Assembly (NCBI GenBank): GCA_013339895.1
Contig: JABACO010000021.1
Coordinates: 5,382,341-5,446,340, forward strand
Direction of reading: 5' to 3'
Length of the DNA: 64,000 nucleotides
Origin: Ephydatia muelleri
Lineage: Eukaryota; Porifera; Demospongiae; Spongillida; Spongillidae
Shown: positions 1 to 9,990 of the stretch, piece by piece
Numbering within the stretch: position 1 is the first letter of the stretch
Layout: each line of letters starts with the position of its first letter
Notes under the pieces: model-generated
Told to the model about the DNA's origin: nothing
Seen by the model: only the letters and a program-made list of their open reading frames with translations
Database searches by the model: none
Position numbers and translations under genes: made by a program

Positions 1-144
1 CATTCCGATCACCTGAAGAAGGATCTGACCGGCCCTAGACACTATGAAGATGGACAGGCTAATAGGGGATCTTTGTTCAAATAATTTTTTTTTTGGAGGC
101 CCCCTATTTGTGGAGGCCCATGGGCAACTGACCACCATGCCCCT

Positions 145-2292
145 ATGGTTAATCGGGCCCTGCATGTATACATGAAATTGAAAAGATTGAATACCATACC
201 TCCTGGTGAACAGAATGATGAGGAGACACATGGGAATGATGGTGGTGAACAGAATAATGAGGAGACACGTGGGAATGATGGTGGTGAACAGAATGATGAG
301 GAGACACATAGGAATGATGGTGGTGAACAGAATGATGAGGAGACACGTGGGAATGATGGTGGTGAACAGAATGATGAGGAGACACATAGGAATGATGGTG
401 GTGAACAGAATGATGAGGAGACACATGGGAATGATGGTGGTGAACTGAATGATGAGGAGACATGTGGGAATGATGGTGGTGAACAGAATGATGAGGAGAC
501 ATGTGGGAATGATGGTGGTGAACAGAATGATGAGGAGACACATGGGAATGATGGTGGTGAACAGAATGATGAGGAGACACATAGGAATGATGGTGGTGAA
601 CAGAATGATGAGGAGACACATGGGAATGATGGTGGTGAACAGAATGATGAGGAGACACATGGGAATGATGGTGGTGAACAGAATGATGAGGAGACACGTG
701 GGAATGATGGTGGTGAACTGAATGATGAGACACGTAGGAATGATGGTGGTGAACTGAATGATGAGGAGACACATGGGAATGATGGTGGTGAACTGAATGA
801 TGAGACACGTGGGAATGATGGTGGTGAACTGAATGATGAGGAGACACATGGGAATGATGGTGGTGAACTGAATGATGAGACACGTGGGAATGATGGTGGT
901 GAACAGAATGATGAGGAGACACGTGGGAATGATGGTGGTGAACAGAATGATGAGGAGACACATAGGAATGATGGTGGTGAACAGAATGATGAGGAGACAC
1001 GTGGGAATGATGGTGGTGAACAGAATGATGAGGAGACATGTGGGAATGATGGTGGTGAACAGAATGATGAGGAGACACGTGGGAATGATGGTGGTGAACA
1101 GAATGATGAGGAGACACGTGGGAATGATGGTGGGGAACAGAATGATGAGGAGACACATGGGAAGGATGTACATGAGATTGAGATTACCAGTGCTCACAAT
1201 GATGAAGAGCAAACTGCACCCATCATTACAGAGGAAGTTATGGATGCTGCTGCCACACTTGTTCAGCTATCAGGGAATCAACAGTTTGTGAAGGAGCAAG
1301 AAACCCAAACTGAAACCTTTGTGGAGGAACTGATGACCAAGGTACATGCTTTAATTGAAAAGAATAAATCCCTTAACCATCAGCTGCAAGATTGTGCATT
1401 TTCATTTAAGATAATGGAAGCAATTGATAATTTGACAGCATTTTATACAGGTTTACCATCTTGGGTGGTGTTCCTTTATGTATACATGTACACTGTGCCT
1501 TATGTTTCCCAAGGACGCTCCCTTTCTTCTATGGATGTACTATTTCTTACACTGGTCAAGCTAAGGCTTAATTTGATGCATAATTATCTTGCCTGTCGTT
1601 TTCGAATTTCCGAAAGTACTGTTTCCCGTGTTTTCCATAGGTGGCTAGATGTGCTGCATGACAAACTACAATTTTTACTTGTCTGGCCATCACAGAATAC
1701 TATTAGGGAGAATATGCCACTGATATTTAAACAACTGTACCCCAGATGCAGATGCATAATTGATTGCTCTGAAATTTTTATTGAAACCCCGTCATGTTTT
1801 CGTGCCAGAGCACAGACATATTCAAACTATAAAAAGCACAATACAGTTAAATTCTTAATTGCCATTACTCCTTGTGGTACAGTTTCATTTCTGTCGGATT
1901 GTTGGAGTGGTCGTGTTTCTGATAAGGTTCTAACACAGGAATCAGGAATTTTGGATTTATTAGAACCAGGGGACACAGTTCTTGCTGACCGTGGCTTCAC
2001 TATTGATGAAGATGTCATTTTGCATGAAGCAAAATTGGACATACCTGCTTTTACACGGGGGAAGAAGCAGATATCCCAAGAAGAAGTTGAAATTACCAAG
2101 CAGCTATCCCAAGTTCGCATTCATGTTGAAAGGTGTATAGGATTATTGAAGAACAAGTATACTATATTGAAAAGAACTTTACCAATATGTCTAGTAAAAA
2201 ATGATGGTGATACTCATGGATCTACCATTGACAAAATGTTGATAGTTTGTAGTGCATTAACCAATCTACCAGCAAGTATTGTACCTGAATAA
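145..2292 (+). CDS. DDE transposase of an ISL2EU-like DNA transposon with a repetitive N-terminal domain
   Basis: The 715-residue open frame ends in a DDE_Tnp_4-type transposase. Seen in order: an acidic 13-residue tandem repeat (about residues 23-340), a linker with coiled-coil character (about 370-430), a helix-turn-helix segment around FRISESTVSRVF (about residue 486), then the catalytic core with Asp in IIDCSE (about 539), Asp in LADRGF (about 613) and Glu in VERCIG (about 660). All three catalytic acids are present and the core has no stop or frameshift, so the enzyme may be functional. Convergent to it lies a decayed SWIM/YqaJ/PHD gene, the known partner in ISL2EU-type elements; this pairing is the basis for the family call. 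The start is uncertain: the frame opens just before the repeat, and a spliced upstream exon could exist outside the window. The long repeat in front of the HTH is unusual. Confidence 0.8.
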   Translation: MVNRALHVYMKLKRLNTIPPGEQNDEETHGNDGGEQNNEETRGNDGGEQNDEETHRNDGGEQNDEETRGNDGGEQNDEETHRNDGGEQNDEETHGNDGGELNDEETCGNDGGEQNDEETCGNDGGEQNDEETHGNDGGEQNDEETHRNDGGEQNDEETHGNDGGEQNDEETHGNDGGEQNDEETRGNDGGELNDETRRNDGGELNDEETHGNDGGELNDETRGNDGGELNDEETHGNDGGELNDETRGNDGGEQNDEETRGNDGGEQNDEETHRNDGGEQNDEETRGNDGGEQNDEETCGNDGGEQNDEETRGNDGGEQNDEETRGNDGGEQNDEETHGKDVHEIEITSAHNDEEQTAPIITEEVMDAAATLVQLSGNQQFVKEQETQTETFVEELMTKVHALIEKNKSLNHQLQDCAFSFKIMEAIDNLTAFYTGLPSWVVFLYVYMYTVPYVSQGRSLSSMDVLFLTLVKLRLNLMHNYLACRFRISESTVSRVFHRWLDVLHDKLQFLLVWPSQNTIRENMPLIFKQLYPRCRCIIDCSEIFIETPSCFRARAQTYSNYKKHNTVKFLIAITPCGTVSFLSDCWSGRVSDKVLTQESGILDLLEPGDTVLADRGFTIDEDVILHEAKLDIPAFTRGKKQISQEEVEITKQLSQVRIHVERCIGLLKNKYTILKRTLPICLVKNDGDTHGSTIDKMLIVCSALTNLPASIVPE
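213..1166 (+). repeat. 39-nt coding minisatellite, 25 units
   Basis: Twenty-five tandem units inside the transposase frame; 22 are 39 nt (13 codons, consensus GEQNDEETHGNDG) and three are 36 nt (one Glu codon missing). Variation is concentrated at three positions (Gln/Leu, His/Arg/Cys, Gly/Arg). All length changes keep the frame. The array is also open on the opposite strand as a His-rich stretch. Confidence 0.95.
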
Positions 2293-2310
2293 CATCCAAT
2301 ATTATTAATT

Positions 2311-4250
2311 TTATTTTGCGTAACATAGCTTAATGTGCATGCACTGCAATTTTTTCTGCATTTGGCTTGTATAACTTGATAAGATGTAATTGATTTGATT
2401 GACACAATCTGCACAGAACCATTCCCCTTGTGGAATGCAATCTAGACCAACACAATCAACATGAAACCACTCATAAGGACAATCTTTGTTGTCACATCCA
2501 ATCATAAGTCCCTTTTCCACATTGCGGCAAATGCAGTACAGCTGTTCAACAATGCTTGTAGTGTTTGGACACAAGATCTGAGGGAGTATCACCTTCACGT
2601 AGAAAAGGTCTAGCTTGGGCTGTATTTCGTCCCACACCATCGGATCTCTTGTGATTCTTTCAAGATGCATGCCACAAGTACAAAATCACAATATATGGTC
2701 TGTCACAAATAGCCAGCTGACCCTGTATTTGGTAATAATATGCATGTGTTGTTGAAAGCTTTATACCTCCTTCACTGTGTTCTAAATAGAAGTTGGCTGT
2801 GTCAACTGCAGCTAGTAACACTGTCTCGTATGCTGTATGGACATTTAATCTCTATCACACCCTTACCACAGCAGGTGCATGATACAAGTCCATCTGGTGA
2901 AGCTCCCAAATGTGGCTAGAAGAGGATTCACAAATAGGCCAGTTTGTTCTATCTTGAAATTCACATGAGTCTTCTTCATTTCCTGCCTGTACACGGGCAC
3001 AAGGCTCTTTCTCCAACCCCCAATCAAGAGCAGGAATTCCCCTCCAGCAGAATTCTGTTTTTTGAGAATCCCTTCAACAAGTGTCTGTGATGGAGACGAA
3101 ATACTTGTATGGCATACAGCACTGAATTTGGATGCTGTAATCCGACACTTTTGATGTGAAAACCATAATACAGATTGCATCTGCAGCTTTGTACACATCT
3201 CTTAGTCTGCTTCTCCTTGTGTTATCTTTAGACCCTCTCTGAAAATGTGATCACACTCTATCTCTAGCTCATCCTTGCTGATTGTACTTTATCTTGGTTG
3301 ACGCAAGTTCATGATTAAGTCTGGTAGCTTCTTAACAGCCGATGTTAAAGGGGGAGGAGCAGACACTAGTGGTTATAATTGGGTTAAAATAGCAGATTTC
3401 GGCATTATTGCCTTCAACCCTTTGAAGAACATTTTCTGGTCTTGCGAGAATGGCTGCCGCCGTTTCGAATTGGTGGCCAATATTGGGCTGGTATCATTGG
3501 TAGGTTGAGGTGCAACATGAAGCTTTGGCCTTTTGAATTGGATGTTAGCAATACGAGCAGGCTGGTGCTAAATGATAAATATATAAGCATTGACTTGGGC
3601 TTGCAATACAATACAGTAGTATAGTATAGTATACCTTAGTAGTAAACACTTCATTTCATTGACAAGAGCTGGATGTAATAGTCGTGTATCCATTACGTGT
3701 AGCAGCTTCTACTTTGAATAGGATGGCAGCGACATGGGAACACCCTTCACCTAAGCTGATACAATAGAAATATCACATTTGATTTCATAATGATTACATG
3801 TAGTATACATGTAGGCTCACCCAGCCAGCAGATACAGTGGACTGCCACTATATCTCCAGATTTCTTGGGCGCTACCGAAGCGCTGTGAGCATTTTCTGGA
3901 TTTCTCATGCTTGGGTTCACGAGAGCCTTCAGTATCACACACTCACTTGTGTTTCTTAGATCCCACATCTCAACAGTGCGAACAAATCCACTCGTGAAAT
4001 AGTTGTACGGATCCAATTGCTTCCACTGCAGCATTTGCTGGCGTGTGTAGACTACAGGGCGATCAACAAAGTAGCAAAAGATATGGCCATATTCAATTGG
4101 TGGCCAATGAGACAAATCCTTCACAAAGTTGATTGAATTAGCAACAGTGTAGGGGTCATCCACCAAGGATAAGTCTAGAAGACGAAGCTTATCCATGTAT
4201 CTTTGCTGGCCGATAGCATTCAAAGAACTAAAGTAATCCATTTCACACAA
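2311..4250 (-). pseudogene. Decayed SWIM-YqaJ-PHD gene of the ISL2EU-like element
   Basis: Read on the minus strand, the pieces appear in the order expected for YqaJ proteins of ISL2EU-type transposons. Exon 1 (4250-3821) begins with a conserved N-terminal block (YFSSLNA, WPPIEYG, YTRQQM, NYFTSGFV) and ends in the first half of a SWIM zinc finger (CIC). A 70-nt intron (3820-3751, donor GTGAGC, acceptor TTAG) separates it from the second half (GEGCSHVAAILFKVEA). Further on are the YqaJ exonuclease motifs (RITASKF near 3140, SPDG and EIKCP near 2870-2840) and a C4HC3 PHD finger (about 2410-2560). Frame changes at about 2890, 2820 and 2690 and in-frame stops near 3360 and 3200 break the gene. 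YqaJ is a lambda-exonuclease-like nuclease; its role in transposition is not established. It runs convergent to the transposase. Confidence 0.8.
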
Positions 4251-6060
4251 AACTACAAAAACACGTGCTTTTCCCCGATGCCCACCGTTGAATCTTTGCC
4301 ACCAGTGGGTGTGGTCTAACGCGATGTAACGTGATTACATTCCTTCACACCTTTTTGTGGATGCTATCTACTGTTACCATTAATATTATGCTCTTACTAT
4401 CACAGCCAAAAATGATTTGCAGATACAGATATGTTACATAAATGTACCACAACTGGTATCATATATGTCTACACATATTTGTCATCGTAGTTGATACATA
4501 CTCTGTTAACAAGAAATCTGGAACATTTGTTGTTACAATTGGTTACATTTTTAAAATCATAGCTGATAACAACTATGTTATATACGTACCATAGGTTACA
4601 ATCCTTATTTGGATATAATGATGATCACGTTTATAATTGTCACATGTGATGCTGCTGCTTTGGTCAACCGTGCACTATCGTAATTTGGGTTTTCTATAAC
4701 CAGCCTCTACCGCCCCCTCCCTCCTTTTGCTTTTGGTTGGTATTAAAAATAAATAAACATCTTACACATACAATGCAAGCACAAACACAAAAAAAAAAAC
4801 GCATGCAAACTGCAGGCCTATCCATAGTCCTCGATACAACAGTCCTCCGTATTTGAAAAGCAACCTGATTTAGACATGCAACATGATAATATTCATGTGG
4901 CTCAATTGGTCATACTTACCTCTACGGACTGGTTTGTCTGTTGGCTTTCTTAGTCCTCGATCTAACCAAACGTAGTGTGCTTAAGCGACATGTAAGTAAC
5001 CTAAATACAACAGCTGCGGTTGGTTGTGAGAGCCGGAGACCAATACCAATAAACACAAAATGTGAGTCGCTATCCAAACATAGACTGGCCTCCAGTTAGA
5101 ACGTATGCCACTCAGTCCGGTACTTGTACAACTTCGTACCTTCAACAGAAAACAACATACAAATAAGCACAGGTACGCTACCTCTAATCTGTATTTCACA
5201 ATCATGTGCAAAGGCAATATTTATATTCTAATTGGTGCACTTCATATTCACAAAATCTAAAGCATACAGTATACATTATAGGAGTACATTGTGTTGGTAT
5301 AATCATGCTTGAATTCAAGTCTATTACAGATGATGTTCTCTCTTTCAATGTTTCGACTTGTCCATTCCTCTTGCATGTGGCATGAAGCTGTACACTCATG
5401 TACAACAGACACAGCTCTTCTTATGTTGCTTTCAGGTGTACAATATAGGATACTCATAATCATTGAGGAGAACTTGGTCATCTAGGACTTGAATTGGAAG
5501 CCTTGAACAAGACACAGTACATTGTCAGCAGCTGTCTTCAAAGTACCGAGTAGTATTCCATAAAGCATCTATAAATTGAGGAATCATTGTTTCCCAAACA
5601 TAAATGACAATTGTTTAACTGATTGTGACGAGACACAAGCTCAATGTAATCTCCAGAATTCACAAGACTGGACTCCTGCGATACTATGGCTCGATGTTCA
5701 ACAACTTTCTCTTCAAGAACAAGGTCCCCTACATCAGATCATATTCAGGATTACTTTGGAGTCAATCCAAAGTTGTATTGAAGTTTCCATTCACTATGAG
5801 TGTAAATTTTGGAAATGATGCAAGGTTGAGTTGATGCCTAAGTGATAGAATTATTTGAAGAAAATGGTTATGAACACAAACCTCAAGGGCATCACGCCCT
5901 ATACGGCCAGCGCGGCCATGGCCATACAATCCTACCCCAGTTTTCTACGCAAAAAGCCTTGGCTTCAGGTGCCATATCCCAGACCCAACTGGAGGAGCTT
6001 ACAGAGCTCAACCGCCCCCTAGCTTCACCCTCCCTGGTGTGGCTGCCCTTCCCCACCTGC
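4251..6060. other. No recognisable gene
   Basis: AT-rich spacer right of the ISL2EU-like element. Only short frames without family signatures are visible, and no tandem array. The right end of the element probably lies just past 4300 but no terminal inverted repeat could be paired, because the left end may fall outside the window. Confidence 0.5.
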
Positions 6061-6064
6061 TGTA

Positions 6065-8053
6065 TCAAAAATTATGTCCCTCCTGATGTCCCTGTACCTT
6101 TCGTGGTGCTCCAGGTTTGTACAGAGTCTTTTGGTTCTGAACATCTTGCATTGGAATGCTAAATACCACATGTTGCATGAATGCTGAATGGTAGATCTCT
6201 TTCACTGCATCGCTGACCTTTAAAATGAAACAAAAATAGCCATGGAGGTACAAGTACTTGTTAAAATTCATGTACCTCTCACTACTGCTGAGATCCCCTT
6301 CATTACAGATATACCTAAGATCTTGCAAAATACAGAAACGATGGGCAATGTCACGACTTGGGGCCTGCCTATTTCCATAGACATTGTGCGCCCTTACCCT
6401 AGCATTGAAAGACTCAAACCTGAGACGTATAGATGTTTCCAGTTAAAGCATTACACACTGCAGGTTTTTTTAATGTACATTTCAGCAGAGAATGCGGAGG
6501 AAGGTCCCAATTCCCTTGTGCAATCCACAAGGTGAAGAATTAGATGGGTTTTCTGTTTCTGAAGTAGCTCAGGCATATGTGTCTTAAGGGCTTCAACAAA
6601 TGCAACACAGATTCTAGACCACTCCTCATACCACTAGTGACATGGCGAAGAATTCACAATACGCAATCTGAAATACCTGAGGCATAGAAATGAATGCATG
6701 CTTTCTGATACATAGTATGGTGTTTACCTTGGAGCAAGTTAAAAGGCACTCGTTTTCGTCCATCATTTAAGTATGGTCCCATTATAAATAGAGCTATTTG
6801 AGCCCACCTCCCTTCCAACAAATGATTTGTAGTGACAGCAGACATTTCCGTACATCTTCACTTTGAATCCAGATGTATTGAAAGCTCTCAATCGTGCAAG
6901 AACTTCCTCATTCTGCCTTGCTGAGAGTACTGACATCATGTTCTGGAGCAAATACTTGCATGCGCCAAGTACAATTATGTGCAACACTTCCACTGGTAAG
7001 CTCCTTGAAAGTAAGAAAAACAAAACAACATAAAAGAGTACATCTAAGTTTGTTAAAACTTCTAACCTGTACAAGTCTGCACGGACACGGACTGACAACA
7101 TTGGATTCTTACTCTCCTTTAGGCCATATCGTTTCCGCATTTCAACCTTGTCTTGTTCTGTTCTCAGGGCTGCAATTTCTTAAATCTGCTGAAGTGCAAG
7201 AGTAAGAGTTCTCTTTGACAGACCACATCAGGGTTTTCAGATTTATGTGTCTGAAGAAGTGAACATTTTAATACTTCTGACTTCTCATACATGAATATCT
7301 TACCATACAAATCCGGCAGTATTTTAAAGCAGTGCTGCCCAGGTGATTTACAAGTTCAGACACTCTTGGATTATCACAAACGATGAACATAAGTGGAGCA
7401 AAAACTAAAACTTCCTGTTGAGAATATGCATCGATAGCTGTTATTCCATCCTGCTCAAGCACTATTAGCTCCTCTGAAATGGGCTCGCTTAGTTCCAAAG
7501 CAGACAGAACATCTGAGCAGCATACAAAGTGAATATTTTCCTGTCGAGCACTAAGATGATGTGGAAGTCCCGCCAAAGACATATACCAGCTGTCAAATTT
7601 ATGCCACTTTTTGCTTTTGTTGCCACTTATATCGTCAGTGAGGAGAATAAGTGGCAGCATTACTACTGGTTTATCAACTTTCTCTTTTAGTGGATGTGGA
7701 GAAAATAATTTTAATTTTAATAAGATATTGTGTACCGGTACGATAATGCAGCCATACAGAATAAGATATCCTCTTTCCAAGTGCATTGCAAGTGTATCAG
7801 GCACTATGTGCTGAAACTGGGGCAGGTCAAGAAGCATGTCCACCTCAGCAAATATGTCATGTGAGACATCCTGTGAAACAGCAACCAGGTAACTCTCAGT
7901 TATTGAGATATAAACAGTGACCTTGTGAAAGAACTTCTTAATTACTCCTTTTGTACATCCTAGAGATGGATGGTTAAAAGACACACAGTTCTTAAAGAAC
8001 ATTGCACTTTCCTCAATCAATTTGGCCATTGGAGATGCAAAGCGAGGATCCAA
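6065..8053 (-). pseudogene. Decayed CACTA/EnSpm (Tnp2-type) transposase
   Basis: The minus strand carries successive blocks of a Transposase_21/Tnp2 protein. From 8053 down: DPRFASPMAKLIEE, HPSLGCTKGVIKKFFHKV, the conserved LERGYLILYG, LPLILLTDDISGNKSKKW, FDSWYMSLAGLPHH, APLMFIVCDNPR and ALKYCRICMV (to about 7275). Then, after an intron-like gap, LPVEVLHIIVLGACKYLLQ and FNTSGFKVKMYGN (to about 6850), WAQIALFIMGPYLNDGRKR, and finally remnants resembling the RYESFN and DLRYICNEG region (about 6430-6290). Some gaps look like true introns (donor GTAAAC near 6728) but several frame shifts and stops remain, so the copy is dead. No TIRs of the CACTA type were found beside it. Confidence 0.75.
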
Positions 8054-8599
8054 GTGCCACAGATTACCATGGTAAATCTCTCTGAAAGTAGATCCATACT
8101 CAAAGTGATCACTGCATCATGATGTTACATGCAAATGTACCTGAAAGTGTCCTTCACATAAACTGGATATCTTTTCACATTCCTAGCAACAGCATAGCTA
8201 CCACAGCACTGGCGTACAATAGAAGTCAGTGAAACTGAATAGAATGAAACTCCTTCCAGGGGCGGACGCAGGATTTCAGCGACGGGGAGGGGGGGGGGGG
8301 TCCAATAATTATTATTGGATAATTAATCAATGGGCGTGGTCAAACGTGGTTACTCTGTGGTGTAATAGGGCAAGAGGGACGCATAGGAACTGCTGTTTAG
8401 CGACAAAACACATTCGTGACTGCGATCCCTGACTGCAGATATGTCAACCTGTAATTGAGGTTCGATTCATTTTTGCGTGAGATAGTGCGTGAGAACAGCT
8501 AATCACAGTTTTCCGTTGTATCATGCAATAAAAAGATCATACTAAAACTTAACAGTTACATGCAGAATAAACACCAATACATACACATTAAGCCAATTC

Positions 8600-9536
8600 A
8601 AATAGCAACCATGACTGAAACATCGTTCTATGATGCTTGCTTATAAATAACTTACAAATTTTATCTTCATCAATATCCAAATCGTTGTGCAGATGCATAA
8701 GTGCCAACCCAGCTAGCCTCGATACTCATGGAACTAAGTAGAAATATCTTGATGCGCCTTAACCCTGAAATGATCTTTCAGCTTCACAGCTGGACACTGG
8801 TAGTGTGCATCCAATTGTTAAGAGCATATTTGGATATTGTAGTGACGTGTAGACCGATGGCACGTGTCGCTCGAGTACGGCCTGCGCTGATCGTGACAGC
8901 AACCACAGTAACAGCACAATCGCAGCTACACGAATATACCACGAGTACAAATCTGGCTCGCAATGTCCAACATACAACATATAAGATGCTAGCTTTGTCC
9001 AGTCGGCCCGGGCCGCGCTGCACCCGTAGCACAATGGGCCGGCTCGCTATTGTCTATATGTCGTGGCCGCACCACTACAGATATACATCCCTATCAGCCT
9101 CTTTGAGGCAATTGGCTATATTCTCTGGTAAGCACATTTTCTTAGTCTTTTCATGATATTGTTCGCAGAACCTCTTCCAAAGTTTTAATTCTGATAGCAG
9201 TGATGATGGTGATGGCATATCTATTTCCCAAAACTGTAAACTACTGGCTAGGTCACTCAAGTTATTCTCCTTGATAATTGCTGCAGGAACTAGAGTAAAT
9301 ATGTCCTTGCCAACTCTGTTCTCCGGCTCAAAGTTCTTTAACAAGTGGTCTATAAAAGGTACAGCTATATTCATACGATAGTAGTCTTCAGTTATTCCAC
9401 CTTGCATTACTGAGTTTGCTCTGTAGGTCTGCCTTCCTGCAACACGTGGCACACTAATTTCACACCCAACTTCATTTGATATCCTTACAGCATCTGTATA
9501 CCATTCATGAAACTCAGAAGTAATTTTTTTTCTTAT
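8600..9536 (-). pseudogene. hAT transposase C-terminal half, interrupted
   Basis: Minus-strand remnant of a ZMYM1/52-kDa-repressor-like hAT transposase. Visible blocks are VPRVAGRQTYRAN and FIDHLLKNFEPENR (9480-9330), the linker ending LKEADRDVY (about 9090), and the hAT dimerisation region PNMLLTIGCTLPVSSCEAE (8832-8775), followed after a frame break by LAGLALMHLHNDLDID (about 8720-8660). The dimerisation block is cut from the linker by a 242-bp insertion with target-site duplications; reading across the empty site restores the frame exactly. The upstream side stops at the left terminus of the Harbinger element at 9537. Confidence 0.8.
8838..9079. mobile_element. 242-bp non-autonomous TIR element inside the hAT pseudogene
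   Basis: The insertion begins TGTAGTG and ends CACTACA (7-bp perfect terminal inverted repeats, with weaker similarity further in). It is flanked on both sides by GATAT (8833-8837 and 9080-9084), a 5-bp direct target duplication. Removing the element and one GATAT rejoins the hAT reading frame at ...DVY|PNM..., independent support for the boundaries. It has no coding capacity. The superfamily is not clear: 5-bp duplications fit few groups and the TIR start is not that of Transib. Confidence 0.8.
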
Positions 9537-9675
9537 ACCACGTTTACACGACAATGGCACGGTATGGAACAGCTCGGCACGGCACGGTACAGCACGAATA
9601 ATGAGTACCATTAATACGCGTTTGAGGTTTGTGGTATCGATTGGGGAATTCCCATAACTAGCTACATAAATAAAA

Positions 9676-9900
9676 ATGGAGAACTTGTTTACAACATTGA
9701 GGTTCCGTGCAATCGAGAAAACGAGGCATCACAGGCAAAGAAGGAGAGCAATTATGGTTTCTCATACCTCTCGCAAGGTGCACAATTTTATGAAGAGTAT
9801 ATTTTTAAAGAGGATCAAGATACTGATTGTTGCGTTAACTGTACTGAATCAAATATCTACACGAAGAGTCAAGAGCATTTGGATGTTTCGAAGGTATTTT
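9676..9900 (+). pseudogene. Probable 5' exon of the Harbinger transposase
   Basis: An ATG at 9676 opens a basic stretch (MENLFTTLRFRAIEK...RRRAIM) directly downstream of the Harbinger left terminus. This is where the N-terminal exon of a HARBI1-type transposase would lie. A donor-like GTATTT near 9896 and an acceptor-like TAATAG at about 9966 would join it to sequence that resumes after the hAT insertion. The match to Harbinger N-termini is weak, so this is inferred mainly from position. Confidence 0.35.
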
Positions 9901-9990
9901 CTGCTGTACTTGTGCATGTATTGTACACACATTAACAACATCTTTCTGAAAACTTTCATGTAATAGGTCTGATCACTGGTGGAATAACAT

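Noticed and set aside
149..1156. Antisense His-rich gene
   Set aside because: Mirror of the coding minisatellite; kept only as a low-interest observation.
5842..6162. Frame of 106 residues on the plus strand
   Set aside because: No recognisable domain, overlaps decayed CACTA sequence at its end, and lacks splice or start support.
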